Origin: Pseudomonas sp. NFACC02
GTDB taxonomy: Bacteria; Pseudomonadota; Gammaproteobacteria; Pseudomonadales; Pseudomonadaceae
Reading direction: 5' to 3'
DNA length: 64,000 nt
NCBI RefSeq assembly: GCF_900110765.1
Contig: NZ_FOEO01000011.1
Span: 78,434 to 142,433, forward strand
Shown here piece by piece: positions 1 to 8,763 of the stretch (within the stretch, counting starts at the first letter, position 1; each line of letters starts with the position of its first letter). Made by a program: the position numbers and the translations under genes. The notes beneath the pieces were generated by a model, which saw nothing but the letters and a program-made list of their open reading frames with translations, had not been told where the DNA came from and ran no database searches.

Positions 1-45
1 ACGCAACACACCGACACCCACATAAAAATAAACGAGGTGCGCCCC

Positions 46-1371
46 ATGACCGCCAACGCCATACCGCTGGAACAGCTCGACACCGACGCGCTCGAGGACA
101 GCATTTACCGAAAGGTGAGTTGGCGCATCGTGCCGTTGTTCATCTGCTGTTTTCTGTTCGCGTATCTGGACCGGGTCAACATCAGTTTCGCCAAGCTGCA
201 AATGGCCAGCGACCTGGGCTTTAGCGAGACGGTTTACGGCCTGGGCGCCAGCCTGTTCTTTGTCGGCTACTTTCTTTTCGAAGTCCCCAGCAACGTGCTG
301 CTGCACAAGATCGGCGCGAGAATCTGGATCGCCCGGATCATGGTGTCGTGGGGCATCGCTTCGGCCTGCATGATGTTCGTGCAGACCGAGTTCTGGTTTT
401 ACACCCTGCGTTTTCTGATTGGTGTGATGGAAGCCGGCTTCGTCCCGGGCGTGCTGTATTTCTTCACCCAGTGGTACCCGAGCACACGACGGGCCCGGGT
501 CAATTCCTACTTCAAGAGCTCCATTTGCCTGTGTGGCATCGTGGGTGGTCCGATTGCCGGCCTGATCCTCGGCCACTTCGACGGCGTGATGGGGCTGGCC
601 GGCTGGCGTTGGTTGTTCCTGCTGGAAGGCATTCCGTCGGTGCTGCTGGGCGGCGTGGTGTTCTGGCTGGTGAAAGACCGCATCGAAGACGCGCCCTGGC
701 TGAGCGCCGCAGAAAAAGAGGTGGTGCTGTCGCGCATGGCCAAAGAAGCCAGACCCGCCACGCCGCAGAAGGTCAAGGACATCTGGAAACACCCGACGAC
801 CTACGTCATGTCGGCGATCTACCTCTGCCTGGTGATGGCGCTGACGGGCCTGTTGTTCTGGATGCCGCAACTGATCAAGAGCGCGGGCGTGACCGACACC
901 ATGAACATCGGCTGGCTGACCGTGATTCCCTACGTCGGCGCGGTGGTCGGCAACCTGTTGATCGGCGCCAGCTCCGACCGTCATCGCGAACGTCGCTGGC
1001 ACATGGCGGGCTGCGCCACCCTGACGGCGGCCGGGTATCTGGTGTGCGCCCTGTTCCCCGGCCAGTTGCTGCCCTTGATGATCGGCATGACCATGATCAT
1101 GACCGGCATCATTGCCTGGATGCCGATCTTCTGGACCATCCCGCCACGCTTTTTGACCGGTATTGCGGCCGCCGCGGGCATCGCGCTGATTAACTCCCTC
1201 GGCCAGTTGGGCGGGATCATCGCGCCGTTCATGGTCGGTCGCATCAAAGACCTCACCGGCACCGCCACGCCGGCACTGTTCGCGTTGTTTGCGGTGAGTG
1301 TATTGGCCATTGCGTTGATCGTCTGGGGCATTCCGAAGCGTTACTACGCGAAGGAGGCGCTGCAGGATTGA
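46..1371 (+). CDS. MFS transporter, anion:cation symporter (phthalate permease-like) family
   Basis: A 441-residue inner-membrane major facilitator protein that probably imports an organic anion, such as a sugar acid or aromatic or dicarboxylic acid, by proton symport. The first membrane segment carries the family hallmark LDRVNISFA (about residues 42-50). The loop after segments 2-3 and the 'GWRWLFLLEGIPS' stretch near residue 190 are typical of the ACS family. About twelve hydrophobic segments can be counted. ATG at 46 is chosen over the in-frame GTG at 37 because GAGGTG at 34-39 is the likely ribosome site of the ATG. The gene stands alone with REP sequence downstream. The substrate cannot be told from the sequence, and the upstream neighbour lies outside the window. 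Confidence 0.88.
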   Translation: MTANAIPLEQLDTDALEDSIYRKVSWRIVPLFICCFLFAYLDRVNISFAKLQMASDLGFSETVYGLGASLFFVGYFLFEVPSNVLLHKIGARIWIARIMVSWGIASACMMFVQTEFWFYTLRFLIGVMEAGFVPGVLYFFTQWYPSTRRARVNSYFKSSICLCGIVGGPIAGLILGHFDGVMGLAGWRWLFLLEGIPSVLLGGVVFWLVKDRIEDAPWLSAAEKEVVLSRMAKEARPATPQKVKDIWKHPTTYVMSAIYLCLVMALTGLLFWMPQLIKSAGVTDTMNIGWLTVIPYVGAVVGNLLIGASSDRHRERRWHMAGCATLTAAGYLVCALFPGQLLPLMIGMTMIMTGIIAWMPIFWTIPPRFLTGIAAAAGIALINSLGQLGGIIAPFMVGRIKDLTGTATPALFALFAVSVLAIALIVWGIPKRYYAKEALQD

Positions 1372-1412
1372 TGAGGGGCCGGCATCGCGGGTTCTGGCTA
1401 AACCCTAAACCC

Positions 1413-1508
1413 TGTGGGAGCGAGCTTGTTCGCGAAATCGATGTGACAGCCGACGGTAATGTATTGGCTTCACTGATGTCTTCGCGAGCAAGCTCACTCC
1501 TACAGGGG
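1413..1508. repeat. REP doublet (REPIN-like), GTGGGAGCGAGCTT family
   Basis: Two imperfect inverted copies of the Pseudomonas REP consensus lie at 1413-1436 and 1481-1508, about 45 bp apart, in the gap between the MFS gene and the DUF5629-like gene. They read gtgggagcgagcttgttcgc and its near reverse complement. Confidence 0.8.
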
Positions 1509-1596
1509 ATCACGCAAATCCTGAACTTACGCACCCGCCGCAAGCGTGTCTTTTGCCCTATCATTCGCGCTTTCACCTACTACGCGACCGACTGCC

Positions 1597-1896
1597 ATGA
1601 CCGACACACCCGAAACTCTGCGCACCGCGCTGCAAACTGCCCTGACGTCTCACAGCATGCTCGAGATCGACGGTCTCCACGCCTTCGAGTTCACGCTGGA
1701 CGAGATGCTGCAAATCGAAAGCATGGACGGACGTGAACGCAAGGTCTGGCGTTTTTCGCTGGCGCAAATCGATTCCGCCGAGTTCGATCCCGAATTGCAG
1801 AGCTGGGTCATCAACGAGGGTAATGCCGATCACCGCATCGTGGTGCTGAACGCCTTCGCTGCGAGTGATGAAGACGAGGAAGACGAGCAGGATTGA
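1597..1896 (+). CDS. DUF5629-like small acidic protein
   Basis: A 99-residue soluble protein of unknown function, beginning MTDTPETLRTALQ. It has a 'MLEIDGLHAFEF' stretch and an acidic tail (DEDEEDEQD). I recognise the pattern as the Pseudomonas-restricted DUF5629 family from memory; no search was possible. The open frame extends upstream to 1546, but ATG 1597 fits the family N-terminus. There is no signal peptide or membrane segment. It stands alone between a REP doublet and the lactonase gene. Confidence 0.65.
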   Translation: MTDTPETLRTALQTALTSHSMLEIDGLHAFEFTLDEMLQIESMDGRERKVWRFSLAQIDSAEFDPELQSWVINEGNADHRIVVLNAFAASDEDEEDEQD

Positions 1897-2005
1897 CTTC
1901 ATCCAGGAGGAGCGTGGTCAGGCAACTACTGCGCTGAACGCGCTGTCATAGATCTGATTCTCGCGTCTGTTGCGTACCAACAATTCCAAAAAAAGAGATC
2001 GCCCA

Positions 2006-3172
2006 ATGACTCCAAGACTCCTACCGTGGCTGGTGCTTGCCAGCAGCCTCAGCGTCCTTTCTGTTCAGGCCCAATCCATGACCGACTATGACGTACTGGT
2101 CGGTGCCTACACCGCTGGCGCCAGCGAAGGCATCTACCGTTATGGCTTCAACACCCAGACCGGCCAGCTCGAAGCACAGCCGCGTCAAGTGATCAAAAGC
2201 GAAAACCCGTCCTGGCTGACCCTCTCCAAAGACCAGCGTCACCTGTTCGCCGTCAATGAAAACGGACCGGGTCAGACTGACGTAGTGGGCAAGGTCAGCA
2301 GCTTCGCCATCGACCCCAAAACCCATGCGGTGTCCTTCATCAATCAGGTCGAAAGCCAGGGTGAGGAACCGACGCATTCCAACCTGAGTCCTGACGGACG
2401 CTTCCTGTTCGTGGCCAACTACGCGGTGCATCCCGATCCGGGCGGTTCGCTGGCGGTCGTGCCGGTCGGCAAGGACGGCAAACTGGCTGCCGTGGTGCAG
2501 ACCGCGACGCATGAAGCCAGCAAGGTCAACCCGGAACGTCAGGCGTCGTCTCACGTCCATGCCGCGGTACCGACCCCTGACGGCAAGTACCTGATCGCGA
2601 TGGATCTGGGCGCCGACAAGATGTTCGTCTTCAACTACGACGGTAAGAAAACCCAGCCGTTGACGCCTGCCAAGGTGCCCTCGGTTGACCTGCCACCGGG
2701 CAGTGGGCCGCGCCATTTGCTGTTCAGCAAGGACGGTAAACACGCCTGGCTGACCATGGAAATGAGCGCGCAGGTGGCCGTGTTCGATTACCACGACGGC
2801 GCGTTCAAGCGCACGGCGTTAGTGGACCTGGCCAACAAGGACGGTCAGCAATACCGCGCTGCCGGGGGCTTGCACACGTCCCCGGATGGCAAATTCCTCT
2901 ACGTTGCCAACCGGGGCGAGGTCAACGAACTGCTGGTCTTCAGCATCAACCCGAGCAACGGCCAGTTGAAGGAAATCCAGCGTCGCTCTGTGGAAGGCAA
3001 GGAGCCTCGTGAATTCAGCTTCGACCCCAGCGGTCACTTCTTGCTGATCGCCAACCAGAAGAGCAACCAGATCGTGACGGTCCGTGTTGACCCGAAAACC
3101 GGTTTGCTGGGCGATACCGTGCAGAAAATCGACTTCGATTCACCGTCGGATTTCCGGTTTCTCACCCGTTGA
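2006..3172 (+). CDS. Exported lactonase-fold beta-propeller protein (6-phosphogluconolactonase-like)
   Basis: A 388-residue protein of the PF10282 seven-bladed beta-propeller family, whose best-known member is the cytoplasmic 6-phosphogluconolactonase Pgl. Repeated blade motifs are visible, for example 'NPSWLTLSKDQRHLFAVNE', 'THSNLSPDGRFLFVANYA', 'GLHTSPDGKFLYVANRGE' and 'REFSFDPSGHFLLIANQ'. Unlike Pgl it has a Sec signal peptide (MTPRLLPWLVLASSLSVLSVQAQS, cleavage probably near residue 22), so it should act in the periplasm or outside. That makes a pentose-phosphate role unlikely, and the substrate is unknown. ATG 2006 is chosen over the TTG at 1970 because it gives a clean signal peptide. 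A strong hairpin follows the stop. Confidence 0.85.
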   Translation: MTPRLLPWLVLASSLSVLSVQAQSMTDYDVLVGAYTAGASEGIYRYGFNTQTGQLEAQPRQVIKSENPSWLTLSKDQRHLFAVNENGPGQTDVVGKVSSFAIDPKTHAVSFINQVESQGEEPTHSNLSPDGRFLFVANYAVHPDPGGSLAVVPVGKDGKLAAVVQTATHEASKVNPERQASSHVHAAVPTPDGKYLIAMDLGADKMFVFNYDGKKTQPLTPAKVPSVDLPPGSGPRHLLFSKDGKHAWLTMEMSAQVAVFDYHDGAFKRTALVDLANKDGQQYRAAGGLHTSPDGKFLYVANRGEVNELLVFSINPSNGQLKEIQRRSVEGKEPREFSFDPSGHFLLIANQKSNQIVTVRVDPKTGLLGDTVQKIDFDSPSDFRFLTR

Positions 3173-3198
3173 TATGCGGCATGTGACACGTTGACGCA

Positions 3199-3231
3199 GG
3201 CTGGAGCCCTTGTAAATCAAGGGCTCCAGCC
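3199..3231 (+). terminator. Perfect 14-bp hairpin after the lactonase gene
   Basis: GGCTGGAGCCCTTG pairs perfectly with CAAGGGCTCCAGCC around a 5-nt loop, starting 27 nt after the stop. There is no clear U-run (atgtattaatt follows), so it may be a weak terminator or an mRNA 3'-end stabiliser. Confidence 0.6.
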
Positions 3232-3361
3232 ATGTATTAATTGAAGTGATAAGGGCTAGTGGCAGAAAAGATTTTTTCTGAAAGCTTCTCGGGCGTACTT
3301 TCAATTCCACGGCCAAGACGGTCAAGACTTGAAACGAAACATCGACACCGAGGTACACCCC

Positions 3362-3544
3362 ATGAACTTCAATATCTTCTCCATCATCGCCGCGTCTGCC
3401 ATCTCCGCCACCGTCGCATTGCCCGCCAGTGCCAGTGTCGAAGTGACTGAAAAAAAGATCAGCTCGACCCAGAGCTACACCCCGAAGTACCTGCAACAAA
3501 GTGCCAACTTCTATGCGGCTCTGGATCATAAGACCCAGCAATGA
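3362..3544 (+). CDS. Small secreted protein, function unknown
   Basis: A 60-residue protein starting MNFNIFSIIAASAISATVALPASA, a convincing Sec signal peptide (cleavage near residue 24). The mature peptide of about 36 residues is polar and ends YAALDHKTQQ. GAGGT about 8 nt upstream supports ATG 3362; the open frame runs back to 3329. A terminator hairpin follows directly, so it is a monocistronic unit. It has the look of the small periplasmic proteins common in Pseudomonas, but I do not recognise a family. Confidence 0.65.
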   Translation: MNFNIFSIIAASAISATVALPASASVEVTEKKISSTQSYTPKYLQQSANFYAALDHKTQQ

Positions 3545-3562
3545 ATAGAACGCGATGTGAAT

Positions 3563-3606
3563 CCATTCCCCGTTAACGAAAGTTACGATACCGGGGAATG
3601 GGTTTC
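3563..3606 (+). terminator. Hairpin terminator after the small secreted protein gene
   Basis: CCATTCCCCG (3563-3572) pairs with CGGGGAATGG (3592-3601) and is followed by GTTTCT. It lies 18 nt beyond the stop. Confidence 0.6.
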
Positions 3607-3651
3607 TAAGAAATGAAGTAGCTTGATGGTTATATCGGCTCCGAGTGCAAG

Positions 3652-3756
3652 AACGCTTTCGCGAGCAAATTCGCCTTCAACAGGTTGATGCGACCCACTG
3701 ACCACTGCGTGTCAGGCCATGCATCAAATGTCGGCGAGCTTGCTCGCGAAAGCGTT
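3652..3756. repeat. REP doublet
   Basis: Inverted arms lie at 3652-3675 and 3733-3756 (aacgctttcgcgagcaaatt and its counterpart ggcgagcttgctcgcgaaag), separated by about 57 bp. Confidence 0.75.
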
Positions 3757-3775
3757 GAATTTCCTCCCCCCTTAG

Positions 3776-3811
3776 TCCCCGCCTGCTGAATAAGCGACGG
3801 GGATTTTTTTT
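3776..3811 (+). terminator. Hairpin with T8 run
   Basis: TCCCCG...CGGGGA stem followed by eight T. It has rho-independent terminator form but sits more than 200 bp from the nearest upstream stop codon, so it may serve an unannotated short transcript over the REP doublet. Confidence 0.5.
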
Positions 3812-4056
3812 GCCCGATTAGGTGTCTCCGGCAGGAGTGAGGTTGCTCGCGATCAGGATACACTCGTGAAATTATTATTAGTTGACGGGTCCTGATCGCG
3901 GGCCAGCGCTCCTGTAAAAGGCATCACACTATCGGCCTGATTAACTTCATAAATAATTAACCGAATCGATCTTTTGAATCGTTGTACATCGTTTTTCAAT
4001 AATAAGGACTCCGGGCATTCTGGGCGCCAGAAACGAAACATCCTGGAGTTACTGTC
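3812..4056. other. Intergenic, AT-richer stretch with one inverted repeat
   Basis: A 10-bp inverted repeat GCGATCAGGA...TCCTGATCGC (about 3849-3899) surrounds an AT-rich loop. I saw no gene. The promoter for the small membrane protein gene at 4057 must lie here, but no convincing -35/-10 pair was found. Confidence 0.4.
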
Positions 4057-4248
4057 ATGGCCACTGCCATTCTTCATTCACTTAAACAAGGCGCCTATAC
4101 CGCCCTGGCTTTGTATGTTGTTTTCATCGCAGTGGTCACGGTCACCAGCATGAATCCGCAACTGACCGCACCGGCATCGGTGTCGGCTCAATCGTCCGTC
4201 GTCGAGCTTGATCGTGCCGCCGCGAACACGAAGGAGCGTGCGTCGTGA
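4057..4248 (+). CDS. Small single-span membrane protein
   Basis: A 63-residue protein with one hydrophobic segment (about residues 13-31, AYTALALYVVFIAVVTVTS) and a short alanine/serine-rich tail outside the span. CTGGAG lies about 10 nt before the ATG. Its stop overlaps the next start (GTGA), so the two small genes are translationally coupled and probably work together. No family recognised. Confidence 0.6.
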   Translation: MATAILHSLKQGAYTALALYVVFIAVVTVTSMNPQLTAPASVSAQSSVVELDRAAANTKERAS

Positions 4249-4475
4249 GAGGCGTGAATTTCTGGGTGATCGTGTTTTTTGCGCTGATCAATAACGGTTG
4301 CTCGTTGCTGGGTCACGGCGAAGGTTCGGTGGGCGGCGTGGCGCGCAGCATGGAGTTCAAGACCGAAGTCGCCGAGGCCATCGAAATGCAGCGGTCGCAG
4401 AAGCTGAATGCTGGCAACCCGCCACCGAAACACGGCGAGTTGTTTTCCGAGATCTTCCAGTGGACGGTGGTTTGA
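4245..4475 (+). CDS. Small putative lipoprotein or exported protein
   Basis: A 76-residue protein starting at GTG 4245 inside the stop of the upstream gene. The N-terminus MRGVNFWVIVFFALINNGC is hydrophobic and ends in a possible, poor lipobox (NNGC rather than L-A/S-G/A-C). The remainder is polar and ends EIFQWTVV. The 4-nt overlap with the preceding membrane protein supports that it is translated. Function unknown. Confidence 0.55.
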   Translation: MRGVNFWVIVFFALINNGCSLLGHGEGSVGGVARSMEFKTEVAEAIEMQRSQKLNAGNPPPKHGELFSEIFQWTVV

Positions 4476-4522
4476 CTGCGTCACGCAACGTATACGCCTG
4501 GCGCGGCCCCTGTGGGAGCCTG

Positions 4523-5122
4523 TTATTTTTGCATCACCCGCGCGAACAATGCCGATTCAAGAAACCGCTGCAACCATCCCTGCAACTTCGGATAAGGGCT
4601 CTGCCAGAACCAGTCCGGGTCGACAAAGCAGAACTGCCGGACGAAAGGCGCGAGCGCAATGTCCGCCAGCGTCAGGTGATCGGTTACCAGAAAGTCGCGA
4701 TCGTTCAACAAGCCTTCCAGCGTGTTCAGGAACACCTCGCCCCGTGCGCGGTACTCGGCCTGGGTGAATTCCGGATAGCGCACCGCGTATTTGTAGTGAT
4801 CCAGATCGGTCTTGAAACGGGTGTCGTTTTCCTCGATCAGGGCAGCGATCTGCCGCTGCGCTTGCGAATCAGAGGCCATGGACCAATCGTCCGGATCATT
4901 TTGCGCCAGTGCCCAGCGCATGATGTCCAGACTCTGTTCCAGCACCTCATCATCGAGCACCAGAACCGGCACGGTGCCCTTGGGTGAACGTTCGAGCATT
5001 TCCGGCGGCTTGGCCTTGAGACTGACTTCAATCAGCTCGACCGGAACGCCTGAATACGCCACTGCCATCCGCGCACGCATCGCATAAGGGCAGCGGCGAA
5101 ACGAGTAGAGCAGGGCCAGCAT
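4523..5122 (-). CDS. Glutathione S-transferase family protein
   Basis: A 199-residue cytosolic protein with an N-terminal thioredoxin-fold domain. The active-site motif RRCPYAMRAR (Cys11) suits the cysteine-type (omega/beta-like) transferases. The glutathione-binding 'KGTVPVL' (cis-Pro) and the 'LEQSLDIMRW' helix follow, then an all-alpha C-terminal domain. It probably conjugates or removes glutathione; the substrate is unknown. The sbcC stop and this ATG share one nucleotide (TGATG), so translation is coupled to sbcC. The TTG one codon earlier is a less likely start. Confidence 0.85.
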   Translation of the reverse strand: MLALLYSFRRCPYAMRARMAVAYSGVPVELIEVSLKAKPPEMLERSPKGTVPVLVLDDEVLEQSLDIMRWALAQNDPDDWSMASDSQAQRQIAALIEENDTRFKTDLDHYKYAVRYPEFTQAEYRARGEVFLNTLEGLLNDRDFLVTDHLTLADIALAPFVRQFCFVDPDWFWQSPYPKLQGWLQRFLESALFARVMQK

Positions 5123-8100
5123 CAAGTGACCTCCAGCGTGCTCAGGCCATTGCCTTGGCGGCGCACCTGAATCTGCACCGGAATCCGCTCATGCATTTCC
5201 TGTACGTGGGAAATCACCCCCACCTTGCGTCCCTGCGCTTGCAAGCCGTCGAGGGCATCCATCGCCAGTTGCAGCGACTCGGGGTCGAGACTGCCGAAAC
5301 CTTCATCGATGAACAGCGACTCGATCTTCAAGGTGCTGGACGCCATGGACGCCAGGCCCAGCGCGAGGGCGAGCGACACCAGAAAGGTTTCGCCACCCGA
5401 CAACGAATGCACGGAGCGCAGTTCATCGCCCATTTCGGTGTCCATCACCAGCAAGCCGAGCATGCTCCCACCGCGCTTCAGGCGATAACGCCGTACCAAC
5501 TGTTTGAGCTGCGCATTGGCGTGATGCACCAGCAGGTCGAGGTTGTACGTCTGGGCGATCTTGCGGAAGGTGTCGCCCGTGGCCGAGCCGATCAGGGCAT
5601 TGATCCGGCCCCAACGCTGGAACTCCGAGTAGGCGGCAGCGATTCGCGCCTGCAATTCGCTGCTGGCAGTGCGACGGCGGTCGTCCTCGCTCATCTGCGC
5701 GCGCAAATCGGCGCACAACTGATCGTGAGTGGCCGACAGGTTCTGGGCCTCCGTCAGCGCTGACGCCAGTTGCTCGCCATCCGTGATGTCGTTGTGTTGC
5801 GCCTGATGCTGTTGCAACTGGGCGTCGCGCTCTTGCACCAGCACTCTGGCCTGCTCCAGGGCTTTTTCACTCAGTTGCAAGCGCTGGCGTAATTGTCCGA
5901 CGCTGTCGTCGTTCATGCCCAGCAAAGTGTCCAGCGCCGCGTCGTCCAGCTCGCTGTGCTGACTGCGCCACGCGTTGATCTGCCCGTCGAGGTCGGCCAG
6001 TTCTTGCTCCAGACCTTGCAGACGCTGACGCTCACCGTCTAGCTCAGTGCTCAACTTGATCAGTCCGCTACGCGCCTGCTGCAAGGCCTCGGCCGTGGTC
6101 GCCTGGGCCTGCCGCGCTTGCTCCACCGTGCGTTCCAGGTGTTGCTGCCATTGCTCGGCGCTGGCCTGCTCGCCGAGAATTTCCTGCAAGCGCTGCTGAA
6201 CGACACGCTGTTGCTGCTGGCTGGCGTCGAGTTGTTTTTGCAGCTTCTGATGCTCGTGCAGACGACCCTCTTGGGTGATCTGCTCACGCTCGATTTTCAG
6301 CGCGCGGTCGCTGTGTTCCTGTTGTTCGTCCTTTTGCTGATCGAGCTGCTCGATACGGCGGGCAATGTCGTTGTCCAGTTGCAGAAAGCTTTCGGTGGCC
6401 GACTCACGCCACAGCGACAGGCTCTCGGCGGGCAACAACGGCTCGAATTCCTGCAATGCGGTTTCGAATGTCTGGTTGTCGAGGGCGATGTTGCGCTGTT
6501 GATCGTCCAGCAGCTTCATCGCCTGCTGGCTGGCCTCGCGCGCCTCCTGGACCTGCTGCTGCAAGGATTCCGCGTCGCGCTGCACCTTGAGCAGGCGGGT
6601 CTGACGTTGCTCTGCGGTGAGGATTTCCTGCGCCAGTTGATGCAGGCGCTCGCTTAGCCAATCGGTACGCAAGTGCTCAGGCTGTTCCAGCAAGCGTACG
6701 TACAGGGGATGGGTTTCGAGTTCTGGCGTGAGCTTCTGCAACTGTTCGCTGAGTTGATCCAGTTGCGGTTTGGAGGCCTTCAACTGGTTGTTCAGCTCAC
6801 CGACTTCGGCACGCAATTCAGCGAGCTTTTCGCTGAGTTGGCCGACCTTCAGCCGCGCCTGGGCTTCTTCGCTGTCGTCATGCCCGGACAGCGCTTCGAG
6901 CAACGCCTCGGACTGGTGATACGGATGGTCTTCGCTGCCGCACACCGGGCACGGCTGTTGATCCATCAATTGCCCACGCAGTTGCTCGACGCTCGCACTG
7001 CGTGCCAGCCGTTGGCGTTGCAGCAGTTCGACGGTGACCTTCAGCGCCTGCTCGGCGGCCTCGTGTTCGCCCTTGAGCTTCAAGCCCTGAGCGATGCCTT
7101 GCGCGCGGCGCTCGGTGGCCTGCTGTTGACTGTTCTGTACGTCCTGCAGGCGCGTGGTGATGTCTTGATAACGCTGCCACAGTCGCTCGAGCGAGTTGGT
7201 GGCGGTGTGCTGCTGACGGTTTTCCTGCAACAGCACGCCGAGGCGTTCGATCTCCTGACTGACGGCGTCGGCCTTGACCTGGGCATCGTCATACAGCGCC
7301 TGCAAGGCGGTCCGGCGTTCGCTCAAGGCCTGTTCGGCCCGTGTGGCCCCTTGCTCCAGTGCCGGCAGTTCTTCACGGCCCTTGTTCAGGCGCGAACTGA
7401 CCAGCACGATCTGTTGCAGGCGCGGCCGATAGGCGTCCCACGACTGGCTGAGCGAGCTCAGTGCGGCGCTGTTTTGCAACTGTTCGGCGATGGATTGCAG
7501 ACGGGTTTCGACCTGCCGTTGCTGCTCGCTCATCTGATTGAGCAGGGCCTGGCCGTCGAGGCTGGATTGTTCGGCGGCGCGGGCCTGCTCACTGACCTTT
7601 TGCAGGTCCTGATTCAGGTGATTGAGCTGAACCTGCTGCTCGAACGCCTCGCGCAAGGCAGGCGCGCAGGCCTGCTGGTGTTCCTGTGCCTGTTGCAGCG
7701 TGGCAAGCGCGCTGGCGAGCTGTGTTTCCAGCGCGTCCAGACGGGCCTGGGCCTCGGTCTGGTGCTGAGCATTTGCCTGGATAGCCGCTGTGAGCGGACT
7801 GAGTTGAGCATCCAGCTTCTTGCGCTGAGCGAACAGGTGGCGCTGTGGCGCAAGGCGTTCCAGCTGGCCCAGTTGCTGACGCTCGCCGGACTGGCTATCC
7901 CAGGTCTGTTGCGCCGCGATGAGTGTTTCATTCGCGGCCTGGTGGCTGTCACGCAGGCGGTTCAACTCTGTCAGCCATTGCTGTTTGAGTTCCAGCTGAC
8001 GCAGTTGGGCCTGTGCCAGCTTCAGCTGTTGCTGAGCGTCGGCGAACCGTTGTTCGAGCTCGGTGCGCTGTTCGGGCTCCAGCGGGGTCAGGTTGCCCGC

Positions 8101-8763
8101 CTGCGCATTCAGGGCTTTCAGCGTTTCTTCGGCTTCCCTGCTTTTGCTGAACGCGCGACGCCCGAGCTGGCTGTAGATGGCGGTGTCCGTGAGCTTTTCC
8201 AGCAGTTCGCTGCGCTCTTTATCGTCGGCCTTGAGGAAGGCGCTGAACTCGCTTTGCGCCAGCATCACCGCGCGGGTGAACTGCTCGAAATTAAGTCCCA
8301 GCCGGGCTTCGAGCAGGGTCTTGTATTCGGTCTTGTTCTGGCTGCTGAGAATCTGCTCGCTGTCCAGATCGGTCAGTGTCTGACGGCTGGCCTGAAGCTT
8401 TTTCGTGGCGTTGTCACGGGCGCGGTTGGTCTCCCAGCGGGCGCGATAACGACGCTTGTCGATGCCGACGAAATCCACCTCGGCGTAACCACTGCCGGTG
8501 CCGCGCCGCAGCAGGTTGCGTGGATCGCTGGTGCTGATGTCGCCGTCGATTTCCGGCACCCTGGACTGGCCGACGTCGTTCAGCCGCGGGATCGCGCCGA
8601 ACAGCGCCAGGCACAGCGCGTCGAGCAATGTGCTTTTGCCCGCGCCGGTCGGGCCGGTGATGGCGAACAGGCCCGCGCTGGCCAGTGGCTCGGCGGTGAA
8701 ATCCAGTTCGAACGGGCCTGCCAGCGAGGCGAGGTTCTTCAAGCGAATGGCGAGGATCTTCAT
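5122..8763 (-). CDS. sbcC: SbcC, ATPase/coiled-coil subunit of the SbcCD nuclease
   Basis: A 1,213-residue Rad50-type protein that, with SbcD, cuts DNA hairpins and protein-blocked ends. Visible parts in order: N-terminal Walker A GPTGAGKST (about 37-45); two very long Gln/Glu/Leu-rich coiled coils; the zinc hook CPVCGSEDHPY near residue 604; a C-terminal ABC signature SLSGGETF (about 1120); and Walker B LFIDEGFGSLD (about 1151). Length is slightly above the roughly 1,050 of E. coli SbcC, within Pseudomonas range as I recall it. The start overlaps the sbcD stop by 4 nt. Long opposite-strand open frames across this gene are shadows. Confidence 0.97.
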   Translation of the reverse strand: MKILAIRLKNLASLAGPFELDFTAEPLASAGLFAITGPTGAGKSTLLDALCLALFGAIPRLNDVGQSRVPEIDGDISTSDPRNLLRRGTGSGYAEVDFVGIDKRRYRARWETNRARDNATKKLQASRQTLTDLDSEQILSSQNKTEYKTLLEARLGLNFEQFTRAVMLAQSEFSAFLKADDKERSELLEKLTDTAIYSQLGRRAFSKSREAEETLKALNAQAGNLTPLEPEQRTELEQRFADAQQQLKLAQAQLRQLELKQQWLTELNRLRDSHQAANETLIAAQQTWDSQSGERQQLGQLERLAPQRHLFAQRKKLDAQLSPLTAAIQANAQHQTEAQARLDALETQLASALATLQQAQEHQQACAPALREAFEQQVQLNHLNQDLQKVSEQARAAEQSSLDGQALLNQMSEQQRQVETRLQSIAEQLQNSAALSSLSQSWDAYRPRLQQIVLVSSRLNKGREELPALEQGATRAEQALSERRTALQALYDDAQVKADAVSQEIERLGVLLQENRQQHTATNSLERLWQRYQDITTRLQDVQNSQQQATERRAQGIAQGLKLKGEHEAAEQALKVTVELLQRQRLARSASVEQLRGQLMDQQPCPVCGSEDHPYHQSEALLEALSGHDDSEEAQARLKVGQLSEKLAELRAEVGELNNQLKASKPQLDQLSEQLQKLTPELETHPLYVRLLEQPEHLRTDWLSERLHQLAQEILTAEQRQTRLLKVQRDAESLQQQVQEAREASQQAMKLLDDQQRNIALDNQTFETALQEFEPLLPAESLSLWRESATESFLQLDNDIARRIEQLDQQKDEQQEHSDRALKIEREQITQEGRLHEHQKLQKQLDASQQQQRVVQQRLQEILGEQASAEQWQQHLERTVEQARQAQATTAEALQQARSGLIKLSTELDGERQRLQGLEQELADLDGQINAWRSQHSELDDAALDTLLGMNDDSVGQLRQRLQLSEKALEQARVLVQERDAQLQQHQAQHNDITDGEQLASALTEAQNLSATHDQLCADLRAQMSEDDRRRTASSELQARIAAAYSEFQRWGRINALIGSATGDTFRKIAQTYNLDLLVHHANAQLKQLVRRYRLKRGGSMLGLLVMDTEMGDELRSVHSLSGGETFLVSLALALGLASMASSTLKIESLFIDEGFGSLDPESLQLAMDALDGLQAQGRKVGVISHVQEMHERIPVQIQVRRQGNGLSTLEVT

